The notes: a model not told the origin generated them from the letters alone. A stretch of DNA of 64,000 nt from Crocosphaera chwakensis CCY0110 (GCF_000169335.1 NZ_AAXW01000008.1:84276-148275); one strand, 5' to 3'; counted from the stretch's first letter, positions 45,932 to 55,991 are shown. Program-made: numbers and translations.

Positions 45932-46664
45932 TATTAATTTTCATAATTTTTTGCCATTCTTCTTCTGATAAAGGTTGTGTCGTTAATTCTATTTTAAAGT
46001 GTTCTTTTGCTGCTTGGGTTAAAAACTCAATAATATTATCTATAGAATAATCTTTAAATAGTTGTTCTCTTAACGTTAAATTCCAAGGTGCAACTTGATC
46101 AAAAATCATTTCAAATAAAGCTTTATCCGTTGACAAAACCATAGAACCATGTTGCAAAATTGATTTTTTTCCGCGTCGTTGTGCGCTACCAATTAATTTA
46201 CTCCCTTCTGCTGTTATTAAATCTGCTATCGTGGCAGTATTAAAGCAACTAGAATTATGAATATATCCCCGTTTAGCTGTGCCATACCTGAGGGGAATTC
46301 CTAATATTTTCCAACCTTCAATTAAAAATTGACAAATATCTCGATAAATATCCAATGTTTTACGATGATCTAAGGACATAATCACCATATAAGTTAAATC
46401 TCCTTGATGTAAAACCGCTCTGCCTCCTGTAGGACGCATAACTAAATCTAAGGGGTCATTTTTCCATATTAAATGATTCCAAGGATCAGGGTATTTTTTT
46501 TGTAAATATCCTAAAGAAATGGTAGGTTTTGACCAAGTATAAAAGCGTAATATAGGATAACTCAATTCATTTTCATATTGTTGAAATAACCAACTATCGA
46601 TAGCCATCTGGATTCTTCCTGAAGCTTGAATCGGAGGAATCAAACGCCATTTTTTTTTATCCAT
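45906..46664 (-). CDS. Lipoate-protein ligase A family / octanoyltransferase
   Basis: The 252-residue enzyme of the LplA/LipM fold shows [17 protein letters not shown] with the substrate-binding Arg/Gly-Gly, a Cys in SSCFNT (a position used as acyl acceptor by LipM-type enzymes) and KLIGSAQRR. It could attach lipoate or transfer octanoate to E2 or GcvH proteins, linking to lpdA elsewhere in the window; which activity applies cannot be told from sequence. It sits between cbiQ (6 bases upstream) and moaC (overlapping), so all three are probably co-transcribed. Confidence 0.85.
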   Translation of the reverse strand: MDKKKWRLIPPIQASGRIQMAIDSWLFQQYENELSYPILRFYTWSKPTISLGYLQKKYPDPWNHLIWKNDPLDLVMRPTGGRAVLHQGDLTYMVIMSLDHRKTLDIYRDICQFLIEGWKILGIPLRYGTAKRGYIHNSSCFNTATIADLITAEGSKLIGSAQRRGKKSILQHGSMVLSTDKALFEMIFDQVAPWNLTLREQLFKDYSIDNIIEFLTQAAKEHFKIELTTQPLSEEEWQKIMKINNGESRSNA

Positions 46665-46670
46665 AAAATT

Positions 46671-47441
46671 TTAAAGATAAATTACTTGACCCCAAAAAAC
46701 GATTCCTATGGTAATAATTAAAGCGATAATATCTTGTTTTGTATAAGAAATTTTTTCTGGAATAACAGGAATACCCTTATACCCTCTTGATAACATAGCC
46801 TGATAAATTAATTCCCCTCGTTCATAGCTACGAATAAATAAAGAACCAATAGCATTTCCTACAACATAACGGATCATTTTACCATTACTCATTAAATTTC
46901 GAGAAATTGCTGCTTGTTTCATGGCAGTAAATTCTCGATTTAATACATCTATATAACGATACATCGAAGCCATAATCGCTACTAATAAAGGAGGCATTTT
47001 TAAAACTAATAATGCTTTAAATAAATCAGGAATTTCTGTGGTAAGAATTAATGTATTTAACATCAATAACGACAATATTACCTTAGTAGTTACACTACCT
47101 AATACCATGATTCCAGTGGTCGTAATTTGTAGTATTCCCCAAGACCAAATCACATCCCCTTCAGGACGAAATAGAGTACCTAATAACACCACTCCTACAA
47201 AGGAAAATTCAATGATTACCCTCGATAATAAACTAAGCCAAGAAACTCGGCTAATTAAGATTATTAATAACACTCCAACTCCATAAATGCCCCAAGTTTT
47301 CCATTGTCCATTGGGGGTTAAGGCAATAGCAAAAACACTGATAAATGCACATAAAAGCCGTACGGAAACATTCAAGGAATGCCAAAAAGTATCGGGTTGT
47401 TTTTCTTGATTATTGATAAAAGAATGAATATGTAGCAACAT
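46671..47441 (-). CDS. cbiQ: ECF transporter T component CbiQ (cobalt/nickel)
   Basis: The 256-residue membrane protein has five or six helices and the cytoplasmic coupling segment ISRNLMSNGK/RSYERGELIYQAMLSRGYKG, matching the CbiQ Arg-Gly signatures that contact the ATPases. CbiQ is the transmembrane coupling subunit of the cobalt/nickel ECF transporter. cbiM (substrate component) and a PDGLE-type protein are encoded upstream on the same strand. No cbiO-type ATPase is in the window next to them. It starts with ATG at 47441. Confidence 0.92.
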   Translation of the reverse strand: MLLHIHSFINNQEKQPDTFWHSLNVSVRLLCAFISVFAIALTPNGQWKTWGIYGVGVLLIILISRVSWLSLLSRVIIEFSFVGVVLLGTLFRPEGDVIWSWGILQITTTGIMVLGSVTTKVILSLLMLNTLILTTEIPDLFKALLVLKMPPLLVAIMASMYRYIDVLNREFTAMKQAAISRNLMSNGKMIRYVVGNAIGSLFIRSYERGELIYQAMLSRGYKGIPVIPEKISYTKQDIIALIITIGIVFWGQVIYL

Positions 47442-47522
47442 CTTTAATTTAGAATTAAGAATTAAAAATTTAGAATAAAGATACTGTTACCATTCCAAAT
47501 TCTTAATTCTACATTTCCTCTA

Positions 47523-47876
47523 TCACTCTTCCCCATGTTCATTATTAGTTTCCCCAGAGGGACGAATGAATAATTTACCAGCACCCCAAGCTAGGCCAAA
47601 GGTTACTACAGTCCCTGCTAAACCAGCGAGAGGGGTAGCTACAGCTTCAGGAACCCCTCGCAGGGCATATTCTTCAAAAACGGTGTAGAAAGGCAACTTA
47701 TTGGCTGGAGCATCTTCTATAGCTCTATCCTCAAATTCTAAGTCTTGGGCGACTCTCTCTAAACCGTCGGGATCAGAACTAGCAAAGGGAGAGACAAATA
47801 CAGCGATAATGAGAGCAATTCCGAGTCCAGTGAATATGAATAAGCGATTACGTTGATTAGAAAAATTATTGGTCAT
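47523..47876 (-). CDS. PDGLE-domain protein (CbiN-like)
   Basis: The 117-residue protein has an N-terminal membrane helix (about 11-28), then SDPDGLERVAQD, which is the namesake PDGLE motif, and a second helix (about 83-105). In cobalt and nickel ECF transporters CbiN or PDGLE proteins assist the CbiM substrate component. The gene lies between cbiM and cbiQ on the same strand, consistent with that role. It starts with ATG at 47876. Confidence 0.88.
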   Translation of the reverse strand: MTNNFSNQRNRLFIFTGLGIALIIAVFVSPFASSDPDGLERVAQDLEFEDRAIEDAPANKLPFYTVFEEYALRGVPEAVATPLAGLAGTVVTFGLAWGAGKLFIRPSGETNNEHGEE

Positions 47877-47938
47877 CTTACAGTTACTTCTATTGTTAGG
47901 GTATTAGGGATCAATGTTTATAGATAACAATTAAATAT

Positions 47939-48646
47939 TTAATCTGCATCTAACTTGAGAGAGAGAGGGCTATCATAGATGAGATCCGGACGCGATCGCC
48001 AAACAAATCCTACAGCGATCACGGTAATTATGGCTTCTCCAACCCCAATGAAAATGTGCCAAGATACCATTGCAATCATTGATACCATTAAGGGAACCGT
48101 TCCTGATAAGGCTAATTGTAAGGCAGTTGCGATCGCTGCGATCACCACACTACACCAAGCTGCCACTACCGTTGCAATGGTCATGCTTTTCCAAGAATTT
48201 CGACCTAGGGAAAAACGAATGGCTTTGTAGAGATAATATCCGCAAAAGGTTCCGATGAGTCCCATATTCAAGACATTTGCCCCTAAAACCGTTAAACCCC
48301 CATCTTGGAATAAAACTGCTTGAACGATAAACACCACAGTTACTACTAAAGTTCCGGCCCACGGTCCAAGGATAATGGCTGCGAGGGTTCCCCCTACTAA
48401 ATGGCCTGAGGTTCCCCCAGGAATAGGAAAGTTAATCATTTGTGCTGCAAAAATAAAGGCTGCACAAACCCCCATCAAAGGCACTGTTTTTTCCTGATAG
48501 TCTTTTTGTACTTTGTTTAAAGAAACAGCTATTAAAACAAGGGTAATCACCCAACAAAATATGCTGATACCAGGACTTAAAAAGCCGTCAGGAATATGTA
48601 AGGCGAAATAGGGAGTAAACAGAGAATTTTGTATGATTTGTTCCAT
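47939..48646 (-). CDS. cbiM: ECF transporter substrate-binding component CbiM
   Basis: The roughly 235-residue membrane protein has the CbiM/NikM landmark HIPDGFLSP near residue 17, then MINFPIPGGTSGHLVGGTLAAI and further helices. CbiM binds Co2+ or Ni2+. In characterised CbiM/NikM the N-terminal Met-His is a metal ligand. Here the motif is preceded by ALHIPDG, so the mature N-terminus would need processing before Leu-His or differ from the norm. I choose the ATG at 48646; the in-frame TTG at 48721 adds 25 unlikely residues. It heads the collinear transport gene group. Confidence 0.9.
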   Translation of the reverse strand: MEQIIQNSLFTPYFALHIPDGFLSPGISIFCWVITLVLIAVSLNKVQKDYQEKTVPLMGVCAAFIFAAQMINFPIPGGTSGHLVGGTLAAIILGPWAGTLVVTVVFIVQAVLFQDGGLTVLGANVLNMGLIGTFCGYYLYKAIRFSLGRNSWKSMTIATVVAAWCSVVIAAIATALQLALSGTVPLMVSMIAMVSWHIFIGVGEAIITVIAVGFVWRSRPDLIYDSPLSLKLDAD

Positions 48647-48891
48647 AAAAAGTAAGCAAAAGCCTCTTTGTATTGATTTAGTTTCGTTTTCCTTTGTAAA
48701 CGTTTTTTCTGGGTTTAACAATTATTTTCACAACATCTTTAGATTTAGGGTGAAAAAATAGGGGTTAAAAATAGTTTATCAACATCTAAACAATTTCTGA
48801 AATTAATCTAAAATAATGGGTCTTCTTCCTTAATGATTAGGCACAATTACTTTAGAGGCTGATTCAATCATACTTAGGGAATAAAACTCAG

Positions 48892-50628
48892 ATGAAACGT
48901 TATTTTTTAAATTTCCAGCCAAATAAAACTTATCAAAAGGTAATTTTATCTATTGTTACCTTATTAATCGTGCTATTTCAAAGCAACTTTTTACCTAGTT
49001 ATGGCTTAGAAGATATTTCTAATGCTCAAGGTTTTCCTGTGGTTTTGGATCATAGTAATCTTTTCTCTATTTATAAGGGAAATGGTTCTTTGTCAGCAGA
49101 AGAAAGAGCAGATATTGTCACTCGCCGATTAAATAATATTGCTAGTAATAATAATATTGAAATCACAGATGATAAATTTGATTTAGATGATCGGGGTAAT
49201 GTTATCGTTATTTTATATAATAAAAAAACTTTGATGACTATAACTGGAGATGATGCTACTACTGCAGAATTATCTCGGCAAAATTTAGCAGAACAATATT
49301 TAAAGACTATCAAAAAAGCCTTAAAAGCTTATCGAATTGAACGCCGTCCTTTTTATTGGGTTATCGGTGCTGTTTCTACGGTAATTAGTTTATTGATTTT
49401 ATTGTTGATTTTCAAAATATTTAGTTTTACTTTTCCTTATATTTATTCTCGACTAGACAGTTGGGAAGGAACCTTAATTCCATCGATTAGAATTAAAAAC
49501 CTCGAACTCTTATCAGCAGAAAAACTAACCAAGACATTTAAAACAATTGTTAAATCTGTTCGTATTATTTTGACTTTTTTTATTCTTTATATTTTTGTTC
49601 CCATTGTTTTAGGTTTTTTCCCACAAACCCGACAAGCGGGCAATGTATTATTTGACTATTTAATTCGAGCAATCAATACTGTATTTAGTGGATTAATTGG
49701 TTATTTACCGAATATTTTTGTTGTCGGGGTAATTGTTTATCTGACTTATTATATTTTACGATTTTTGAAATTTATTTTTGATGCAATAGAAACAGGCAAT
49801 CTACAATTTGCTGGCTTTTATCCTGAATGGGCGCAACCGACTTATCGACTGTTAACTTGGTTAACCATTATGTTAGCTGCGGTATTTGCTTTCCCTTATT
49901 TACCAGGGTTTAATTCCCCTGCATTTAAAGGTGTTTCTGCATTTGCTGCCCTTCTATTTACTTTAGGTTCAACGGGAGTTATTTCTAATACAGTATCAGG
50001 ATTAGTCTTGATTTATACTCGTGCTTTTCAACTTTCTGATCGGGTAAAAATTGGTGATGCGGTGGGAGATGTTTTAGAAAAAAACCTATTAGTAACCCGA
50101 ATTAGAACGATAAAAAATGTTGTTATTACCATTCCTAATTCAGTTATTATTAATAGTAATGTTATCAATTATAGTGCTTTAAAAAGAGACTTACAACGGC
50201 CTCTAATTTTACATACAACCATTACCCTTGGTTATGATGTTCCTTGGCGAAAAGTTCACGAGGTGTTAATTTTGGCTGCTCAATCTACTGATTATATCTT
50301 AAAAACACCGTTACCTTTTGTTTTACAAACAGGGTTAAATGATTTTTATGTTAGCTACGAAATTAATGCTTATACTAACGAATCAACAAAAATGGCAGAA
50401 ATTTATTCTCATTTACATCAAAATATTCAAGACAAATGTAATGAGGCCGATATTGAAATTTTATCTCCTCATTATAGTGCCATTCGTGATGGTAATCATA
50501 ATACAATACCCGCAGATTATTTACCCGAAGATTATACAGCACCAGGATTTCGTTTAGATCCAGTTACTAACTTATTCAACCAAAATCATAATCAAAAAAA
50601 TGGTTCTTTTGAAAGTCACGAAAATTAA
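48892..50628 (+). CDS. MscS-family mechanosensitive ion channel
   Basis: The 578-residue protein has an N-terminal hydrophobic segment (about 14-33), a soluble periplasmic stretch (34-150), then helices near 155-175, 220-245, 260-290 and 325-345. The MscS pore region (355-385, e.g. FAALLFTLGSTGVISNTVSGLVLIY) leads to a cytoplasmic beta domain with VKIGDAVGDVLEKNLLVTRIRT and IPNSVIINSNVINYS. It should open under membrane tension to release solutes. It ends at 50628 with an intrinsic-type hairpin (50667-50689) shared with thrS. Confidence 0.9.
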   Translation: MKRYFLNFQPNKTYQKVILSIVTLLIVLFQSNFLPSYGLEDISNAQGFPVVLDHSNLFSIYKGNGSLSAEERADIVTRRLNNIASNNNIEITDDKFDLDDRGNVIVILYNKKTLMTITGDDATTAELSRQNLAEQYLKTIKKALKAYRIERRPFYWVIGAVSTVISLLILLLIFKIFSFTFPYIYSRLDSWEGTLIPSIRIKNLELLSAEKLTKTFKTIVKSVRIILTFFILYIFVPIVLGFFPQTRQAGNVLFDYLIRAINTVFSGLIGYLPNIFVVGVIVYLTYYILRFLKFIFDAIETGNLQFAGFYPEWAQPTYRLLTWLTIMLAAVFAFPYLPGFNSPAFKGVSAFAALLFTLGSTGVISNTVSGLVLIYTRAFQLSDRVKIGDAVGDVLEKNLLVTRIRTIKNVVITIPNSVIINSNVINYSALKRDLQRPLILHTTITLGYDVPWRKVHEVLILAAQSTDYILKTPLPFVLQTGLNDFYVSYEINAYTNESTKMAEIYSHLHQNIQDKCNEADIEILSPHYSAIRDGNHNTIPADYLPEDYTAPGFRLDPVTNLFNQNHNQKNGSFESHEN

Positions 50629-50666
50629 TAAGTATATGAACAGTTGAAGTGTTTATTGAAAAATAG

Positions 50667-50689
50667 TTGGGTGGGCTATGCCCACCCAA
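50667..50689. terminator. Bidirectional terminator, mscS/thrS
   Basis: A perfect 10-base stem, TTGGGTGGGC and GCCCACCCAA, with a TAT loop sits between two convergent stop codons. The flanks are AT-rich. It is a strong candidate for ending both transcripts. Confidence 0.75.
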
Positions 50690-50693
50690 ACCG

Positions 50694-52517
50694 TTAAAAG
50701 TTGCCATGATTCGTGATAGTATCCCTTAACTTTTCTATCACTTCATCAACAGCCATTGTTCCTAACTCACCCGATGCACGAGTGCGAATACTCAAAGCAT
50801 TGGCTTCTACTTCTTTTGCTCCTACAATAGCCATAACAGGAATCTTTTGTTTCTCCCCGTTACGAATCATTTTACCGAGTCTTTCTCCTGATGTATCTGC
50901 TTCTGCACGAATACCCAAAGAAAGCATTTTATTAGCGATATCTTTAACATAGTCTAACTGGACATCACTCACCGGTAAAAGACGCACTTGAATAGGTGCT
51001 AACCACAGAGGAAAATCACCGGCATACTCTTCGATTAAAATGCCAATTAAACGCTCTAAAGACCCAAAAGGTGCGCGGTGAATCATCACGGGACGGTGAC
51101 GATTTCCTTCTTCTCCCACATATTCTAACTCGAATCTTTCGGGGAGGTTATAGTCAACTTGCACCGTTCCTAGTTGCCATTCTCTTTCTAGTGCATCTTG
51201 GAAAATAAAGTCTAATTTTGGACCATAAAAGGCCGCTTCTCCTTCTGCTTCAAAATAATTCATATCCAAAGTTTGGACAGCGCGACGGATGGCATTTTCT
51301 GCCTTGTTCCATGCTTCATTTGAGCCAATATATTTATCAGAGTTGGGATCTCGGAAACTCAATCTTGCTTTAAAATTCTTCAGTTGTAAACTTCTAAATA
51401 CTGACAGAATTAAATCCACAACATTGAGAAATTCATCATCTAATTGATCGGGAGTGACAAACAAATGAGAATCATCTACTGTAAACCCACGAACACGGGT
51501 TAAACCCCCTAATTCTCCTGATTGTTCGTAACGATAAACGGTTCCAAATTCTGCTAAACGCATCGGTAAATCACGATAAGATCGTAACTCACTCTTATAA
51601 ATTTGGATATGAAACGGACAATTCATCGGTTTAAGAACAAACCCCATTTCTGAGGTTTTTGCTTCCTCATTTTCCGCCATCATGGGAAACATATCTTCTT
51701 TATAATTTTGCCAGTGACCGGAAATTTTAAACAAGTCCACTCGGCCAATATGAGGAGTCACCACCGGAAGATAACCCCGTTTCAGTTGTTCTTGTTTCAA
51801 AAAGTCTTCTAAGGTAGACCGAATAATGGTTCCTTTAGGAGTCCACAAGGGTAAACCAGGACCCACGGGGTCTGAAAAGATAAATAACCCCAACTCCTTC
51901 CCTAAACGCCGATGATCACGCTTTAATGCCTCTTCCTTGCGTCGTTTATACTCAGCTAACTGTTCGGGGGTTTCCCACGCAGTCCCATAGATGCGTTGCA
52001 GTTGCGCTTTGGTTTCATCTCCTCGCCAGTATGCACCGGCCACAGATTCAATCTCAAACGCTTTGGGGTTCAAGTCTCCCGTGGTTTCCACGTGAGGACC
52101 GGCGCAAAGATCCCACCATTGATCCCCTAAATGATAGAGGGTGATAGGAGGTTCTAAACCTTCGAGGATTTCCAGTTTATAGGGTTCTTGTAGCTCAGTA
52201 ATGCGTTTTTTGGCTTCTTCGGCCGAAACTTCTTCACGGGTTAGGGGAAGTTTCTTTTTGATGATTTTGATCATCTCTTTTTTGATCGCTTTTAAATCTT
52301 TGTCCGTGAAGGGTTCGGGAACATCGAAATCGTAGTAAAATCCGGTTTCTGTCCAAGGGCCAATGGTAACTTGCGCTTTCGGGAATAATTTTTGTACGGC
52401 CATGGCCATCACATGGGATGCAGTGTGACGGATACGCTTGAGTTTATCAGATTCGCTGGTGCGGGGTAGTTTGATGGGTTGTTCTAACACTTCGGGTGAT
52501 GCAACTTGTTTAACCAT
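50694..52517 (-). CDS. thrS: Threonyl-tRNA synthetase
   Basis: The class II synthetase charges tRNA-Thr. The 607-residue protein has the editing domain (residues 25-225) with HTASHV and CAGPHV as zinc/editing motifs, class II motif 2 in RYEQSGELGGLTRVRGF, the zinc Cys in KPMNCPFH, and motif 3 near VMIHRAPFGSLERLIG. The anticodon-binding domain is C-terminal. Unlike most bacterial ThrRS (about 640), there is no N-terminal TGS domain, as in other cyanobacteria. It starts with ATG at 52517. No T-box leader is recognised. Confidence 0.95.
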   Translation of the reverse strand: MVKQVASPEVLEQPIKLPRTSESDKLKRIRHTASHVMAMAVQKLFPKAQVTIGPWTETGFYYDFDVPEPFTDKDLKAIKKEMIKIIKKKLPLTREEVSAEEAKKRITELQEPYKLEILEGLEPPITLYHLGDQWWDLCAGPHVETTGDLNPKAFEIESVAGAYWRGDETKAQLQRIYGTAWETPEQLAEYKRRKEEALKRDHRRLGKELGLFIFSDPVGPGLPLWTPKGTIIRSTLEDFLKQEQLKRGYLPVVTPHIGRVDLFKISGHWQNYKEDMFPMMAENEEAKTSEMGFVLKPMNCPFHIQIYKSELRSYRDLPMRLAEFGTVYRYEQSGELGGLTRVRGFTVDDSHLFVTPDQLDDEFLNVVDLILSVFRSLQLKNFKARLSFRDPNSDKYIGSNEAWNKAENAIRRAVQTLDMNYFEAEGEAAFYGPKLDFIFQDALEREWQLGTVQVDYNLPERFELEYVGEEGNRHRPVMIHRAPFGSLERLIGILIEEYAGDFPLWLAPIQVRLLPVSDVQLDYVKDIANKMLSLGIRAEADTSGERLGKMIRNGEKQKIPVMAIVGAKEVEANALSIRTRASGELGTMAVDEVIEKLRDTITNHGNF

Positions 52518-52771
52518 TCACATTCATACAATAACTCTTTATCTAGTTTATTGTGCGCCTTAACTTTTTGTACCACACTAAGTCAAAAACTGCTGTAGTT
52601 CTTGAGGCTCTTTTTTTATCATGCAGAAATTGCTTATTGTGATCAAAAGTATCGTTATAATTTGGCAAATTTTGAATACTTTAATTCTAATTTCAGAAGT
52701 AATGAAACCAGAGGAAATGGAAAATAAACTTGAACTTTTATAATATCAGATTACATTAATCAGAACACATC

Positions 52772-53470
52772 TTAACTAACTTCTATTTTCGTCTGTTTAA
52801 GATGACCGTCTTCTAATTCTACAATACGATCAGCTACATCTAAAATGCGATTATCATGGGTAACAATTAAAATAGTACATCCTTGGTCTTTAGCTAATTT
52901 TTGCATAATATTAACCACATCATGACCTGATTTACTATCAAGAGATGCGGTAGGTTCATCAGCTAAAACCATCTTTGGATGACTCACCAATGCACGAGCG
53001 ATCGCAACTCTTTGCTTTTGTCCTCCAGAAAGGTTTTGAGGATAATAATTAATCCTGTCTCCTAACCCTACTGCTTCTAATATTTCTTCGGTTTTTTGCT
53101 TCATTTCTTCCCTAGAATATTGAGAATGTAATTCTAAAGACATGGCTACATTTTGTCTTGCAGTTAAGCATTCTAAAAGGTTATGAGATTGAAAAATATA
53201 ACCAATATTACGCCTAATTTTAACTAATTGATGTTTTTTTGCACCGACTAACTCTTGTCCCAATACTTTCAAACTTCCTGTTTGTGGCGATCGCAGTCCT
53301 CCCATTAAAGTTAATAAAGTTGTTTTACCCGAACCCGATGGGCCTTTTAAAATGACGACTTCTCCTGCTTTTAAAGTCAAATTAATATCAAAAAGAATCT
53401 GTTTTCTTAACTCACCTTTTCCAAAATAATGGCTAAGTTCCTTAATATCAATAACAATATTATTATTCAT
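52772..53470 (-). CDS. devA: DevA-type ABC transporter ATP-binding protein
   Basis: The 232-residue ATPase has Walker A GPSGSGKTTLL, Q-loop FQSHNLL, signature LSGGQKQRVAIARAL, Walker B MVLADEPTASLDS and a switch His in THD. It belongs with DevB and DevC encoded directly upstream. DevBCA exports envelope glycolipids in heterocyst-formers; unicellular species keep related exporters of unknown cargo. The gap to devC is 47 bases. Confidence 0.93.
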   Translation of the reverse strand: MNNNIVIDIKELSHYFGKGELRKQILFDINLTLKAGEVVILKGPSGSGKTTLLTLMGGLRSPQTGSLKVLGQELVGAKKHQLVKIRRNIGYIFQSHNLLECLTARQNVAMSLELHSQYSREEMKQKTEEILEAVGLGDRINYYPQNLSGGQKQRVAIARALVSHPKMVLADEPTASLDSKSGHDVVNIMQKLAKDQGCTILIVTHDNRILDVADRIVELEDGHLKQTKIEVS

Positions 53471-53517
53471 AATCTACTTAATTAACTAATTCATAAAACA
53501 CTGATAACTATTCACTA

Positions 53518-54669
53518 TTAAAAAATATCAGCCGGATCAGCAGCGCGTAGTTTACCCACAGCAATAACCCCAGAAATACAACACATCAAAATTGTTAAAA
53601 TTAAAACCATAATCGCTCTTGATGTTACCATCATAATTGGTAAACCCGTCGCTTTAGCTGCATTATAATACAGTAACATCGAAAAAGAAACACCAGGAAT
53701 AAACCCAATACAACCTAATATAATTGCTTCTTGAAATACAACTGTTAATAAATAAAAATCCGTATATCCCATCGCTTTCAAGGTAGCATATTCTGGTAAA
53801 TGATCAGCTACATCTGTATATAAAATTTGATAAACAATAACCGTTCCTACGATAAATCCCATTATGGTTCCTAGGGTAAAAATAAAACCAATGGGTGTTC
53901 GATTTCTCCAGAACTTTTGTTCATGTTTGATAAATTCTTGTTTAGAATAGAAACTGATATCTTCATAATCAAATGTATCTCGTAAAAACTCAAGATTATT
54001 TTCTAAATTAGTCTCTGGTTTTAATTTAATTACTCCAATATCAATTAATCCTTGTTTTCGATCAGGAAATAAGCGTAAAAAATTAATATCGCTGGTAATA
54101 ACAGTACCATCTGCACCAAAAGAAGTACCTACCGAAAACAGTCCACCAACTTTTATTTGACGGTTCCCCAGTTCGGTTTTGACTGTTTTTCCTGACTCAA
54201 ACAATTCAGCGATCGGACCAAATTCTTTTCGAGAAAGACGATCAAATAAAACCACATCTTGCTTTTTTGTTACTGATATATTCTCTTGTACTTCCGGTAA
54301 CATGATTACATTTTGATCGGGGTTTAAACCCACATTAAAAATATTTCTCGTTTTTCTTGCTAGAGGATTTTTCCAGGTAGAAACTCCAATATACATAGGG
54401 GTAACACTGTCTACTTTATCCACGCCTAATGTTTCATATAATCTACGGCGAGAAAAACTTCTAATTCCTGTTAACGTATCGGTTTTAGAATTAAGCATAA
54501 AGATATCACCGTCTAAACTTTGATGAAGTCGGACAGAACTATCAAACAAAGCATCTCTAAATCCTAACTGCATAAACATCAAAACATCAGCAAACGTAAT
54601 TCCTGCTAATGCTACTAATAAACGGGTTTTTTCATGGGTCAATTGTAACCAAGCTAAAGGAGTTTTCAT
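53518..54669 (-). CDS. devC: DevC-type ABC transporter permease
   Basis: The 383-residue permease of the FtsX/MacB type has a helix near 17-37, a large extracytoplasmic region (38-260) and three C-terminal helices (about 262-290, 305-335 and 345-370), ending with the family's LRAADPADIF. It couples DevA to the DevB adaptor and outer-membrane TolC. It starts at 54669, five bases after the devB stop, so the genes are co-transcribed. Confidence 0.93.
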   Translation of the reverse strand: MKTPLAWLQLTHEKTRLLVALAGITFADVLMFMQLGFRDALFDSSVRLHQSLDGDIFMLNSKTDTLTGIRSFSRRRLYETLGVDKVDSVTPMYIGVSTWKNPLARKTRNIFNVGLNPDQNVIMLPEVQENISVTKKQDVVLFDRLSRKEFGPIAELFESGKTVKTELGNRQIKVGGLFSVGTSFGADGTVITSDINFLRLFPDRKQGLIDIGVIKLKPETNLENNLEFLRDTFDYEDISFYSKQEFIKHEQKFWRNRTPIGFIFTLGTIMGFIVGTVIVYQILYTDVADHLPEYATLKAMGYTDFYLLTVVFQEAIILGCIGFIPGVSFSMLLYYNAAKATGLPIMMVTSRAIMVLILTILMCCISGVIAVGKLRAADPADIF

Positions 54670-54674
54670 AATAC

Positions 54675-55991
54675 TTATAATTGAATTTCTGTAATTACTT
54701 TTGCATAAGTGAGTCCCGAAACTTTAGCAGATGATTCTGGGGTTAACAAGATGTCGACTTCAACCACTCTGACATCAACATCGGCTGCGGGATCAGTATC
54801 TAAAACATCTTTTTTACCAATTTGTAAACCAATTTTATTAACAGTTCCTTCTAAGGTTCCTACAAAGCTATTATTATCACTTTTTATGATGGCTTTTTGT
54901 CCTATTCTTACCTGATTAATTTCACTTTCATAAACTTCTGCTACTACCATCATCTGCTCAGTTTTCCCGAGTTCTAAAATACCATTATTATCGTCAACTT
55001 TTTCCCCTGGATATGTATGAATTTTTAACACTTGTCCATCTAGAGGAGACTTAATATAAGCTAAGTCTAAATCTGTTTGTTTTTCTTCTAATTGAGCCAT
55101 CGCTCTATCTAATTCTGCTTGAGCTTTTTGAACATCCACAGGTCTAATTTCTGCAATACGGTTTAAATTGGCTTTGGCTGCTATAATTTGTTGATTTAGA
55201 CTATTGATTTCTTTGTTAGATTGTGAGCTTTCTGCTGCAATTTGTTCTTGTAATGTATTAATCGTTTTATTTAGTCTTTCTTGACCTTCTTTTAAACTTT
55301 CTTGTGCTTGTTCTAATTCCAATTCACGTTGCTCTAATTCTGACTGAGAAATCACGCCATTTCCTGCTAAATTTTTATATCTTTGATACTCTCTTTGAGC
55401 ATCTTTTAATTCAGCTTTTAATCGCTCAATGGTAGCAGTTTGTTGTCTTTTCTCCCCATCTAATTCCATTTCTAATTGTGCAATAGTGGCTTGATTTGTA
55501 GTAAGTTCCCCCTTTAACTCTGCTTCTAATTGTTGAATGGTCGCTTTTTGTGCTTCTATTTCCCCTTGTTTAGCTCCTGCTTTAACAATTTCTAAGTTAG
55601 CTTGGGCTACTTTGACTTCTTCTTGGGCTGCTTTGAAAGCAGCTTTTTTGCTGTCTATATTATCTAAAATAGCAAGGGTTTGCCCAATTTTTACCCTGTC
55701 CCCTTCTTGAACTAATAATTGTTCAATTTTTGCTCCTCCTTGGGTGGGTGGTGGGGCTAAATGAATCACCTCTCCCAACGGTTCGAGTCTTCCTAAGGCT
55801 GAAATTGTTTCTACTTCGGGTTGTTTAATAGACGTGCTAATCTCAGACTGTTGTGACTCATTACGACTTAGGTTTAGTAGGTAAAAGGTTGTTACCCCCA
55901 TCAAAGCAACCCCTAGAATAGAAACCGCAATTACCCAAGGTTTACCCTTCTTCGATAGTAAGGTCTTTTTGAACTCTATTGCTTGTCCCAT
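54675..55991 (-). CDS. devB: DevB-type membrane fusion (HlyD) protein
   Basis: The 438-residue periplasmic adaptor has an N-terminal membrane anchor (about 18-40), lipoyl halves around 65-130 and 310-345 (ALGRLEPLGEVIHLAPP, AYIKSPLDGQVLKIHTYPGE), a long coiled coil between (110-300, Gln/Glu-rich) and a beta-barrel C-terminus. It bridges the DevAC transporter to TolC. It is the first gene of the devBCA operon. The upstream gap holds the psb32 terminator. Confidence 0.93.
   Translation of the reverse strand: MGQAIEFKKTLLSKKGKPWVIAVSILGVALMGVTTFYLLNLSRNESQQSEISTSIKQPEVETISALGRLEPLGEVIHLAPPPTQGGAKIEQLLVQEGDRVKIGQTLAILDNIDSKKAAFKAAQEEVKVAQANLEIVKAGAKQGEIEAQKATIQQLEAELKGELTTNQATIAQLEMELDGEKRQQTATIERLKAELKDAQREYQRYKNLAGNGVISQSELEQRELELEQAQESLKEGQERLNKTINTLQEQIAAESSQSNKEINSLNQQIIAAKANLNRIAEIRPVDVQKAQAELDRAMAQLEEKQTDLDLAYIKSPLDGQVLKIHTYPGEKVDDNNGILELGKTEQMMVVAEVYESEINQVRIGQKAIIKSDNNSFVGTLEGTVNKIGLQIGKKDVLDTDPAADVDVRVVEVDILLTPESSAKVSGLTYAKVITEIQL

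Noticed and set aside
48722..48891. Cobalamin riboswitch upstream of cbiM
   Set aside because: No B12-box-like or extended conserved structure is seen in the short leader.
52518..52771. T-box or other regulatory leader before thrS
   Set aside because: No T-box motif or matching stem is evident; cyanobacteria generally lack T-boxes.
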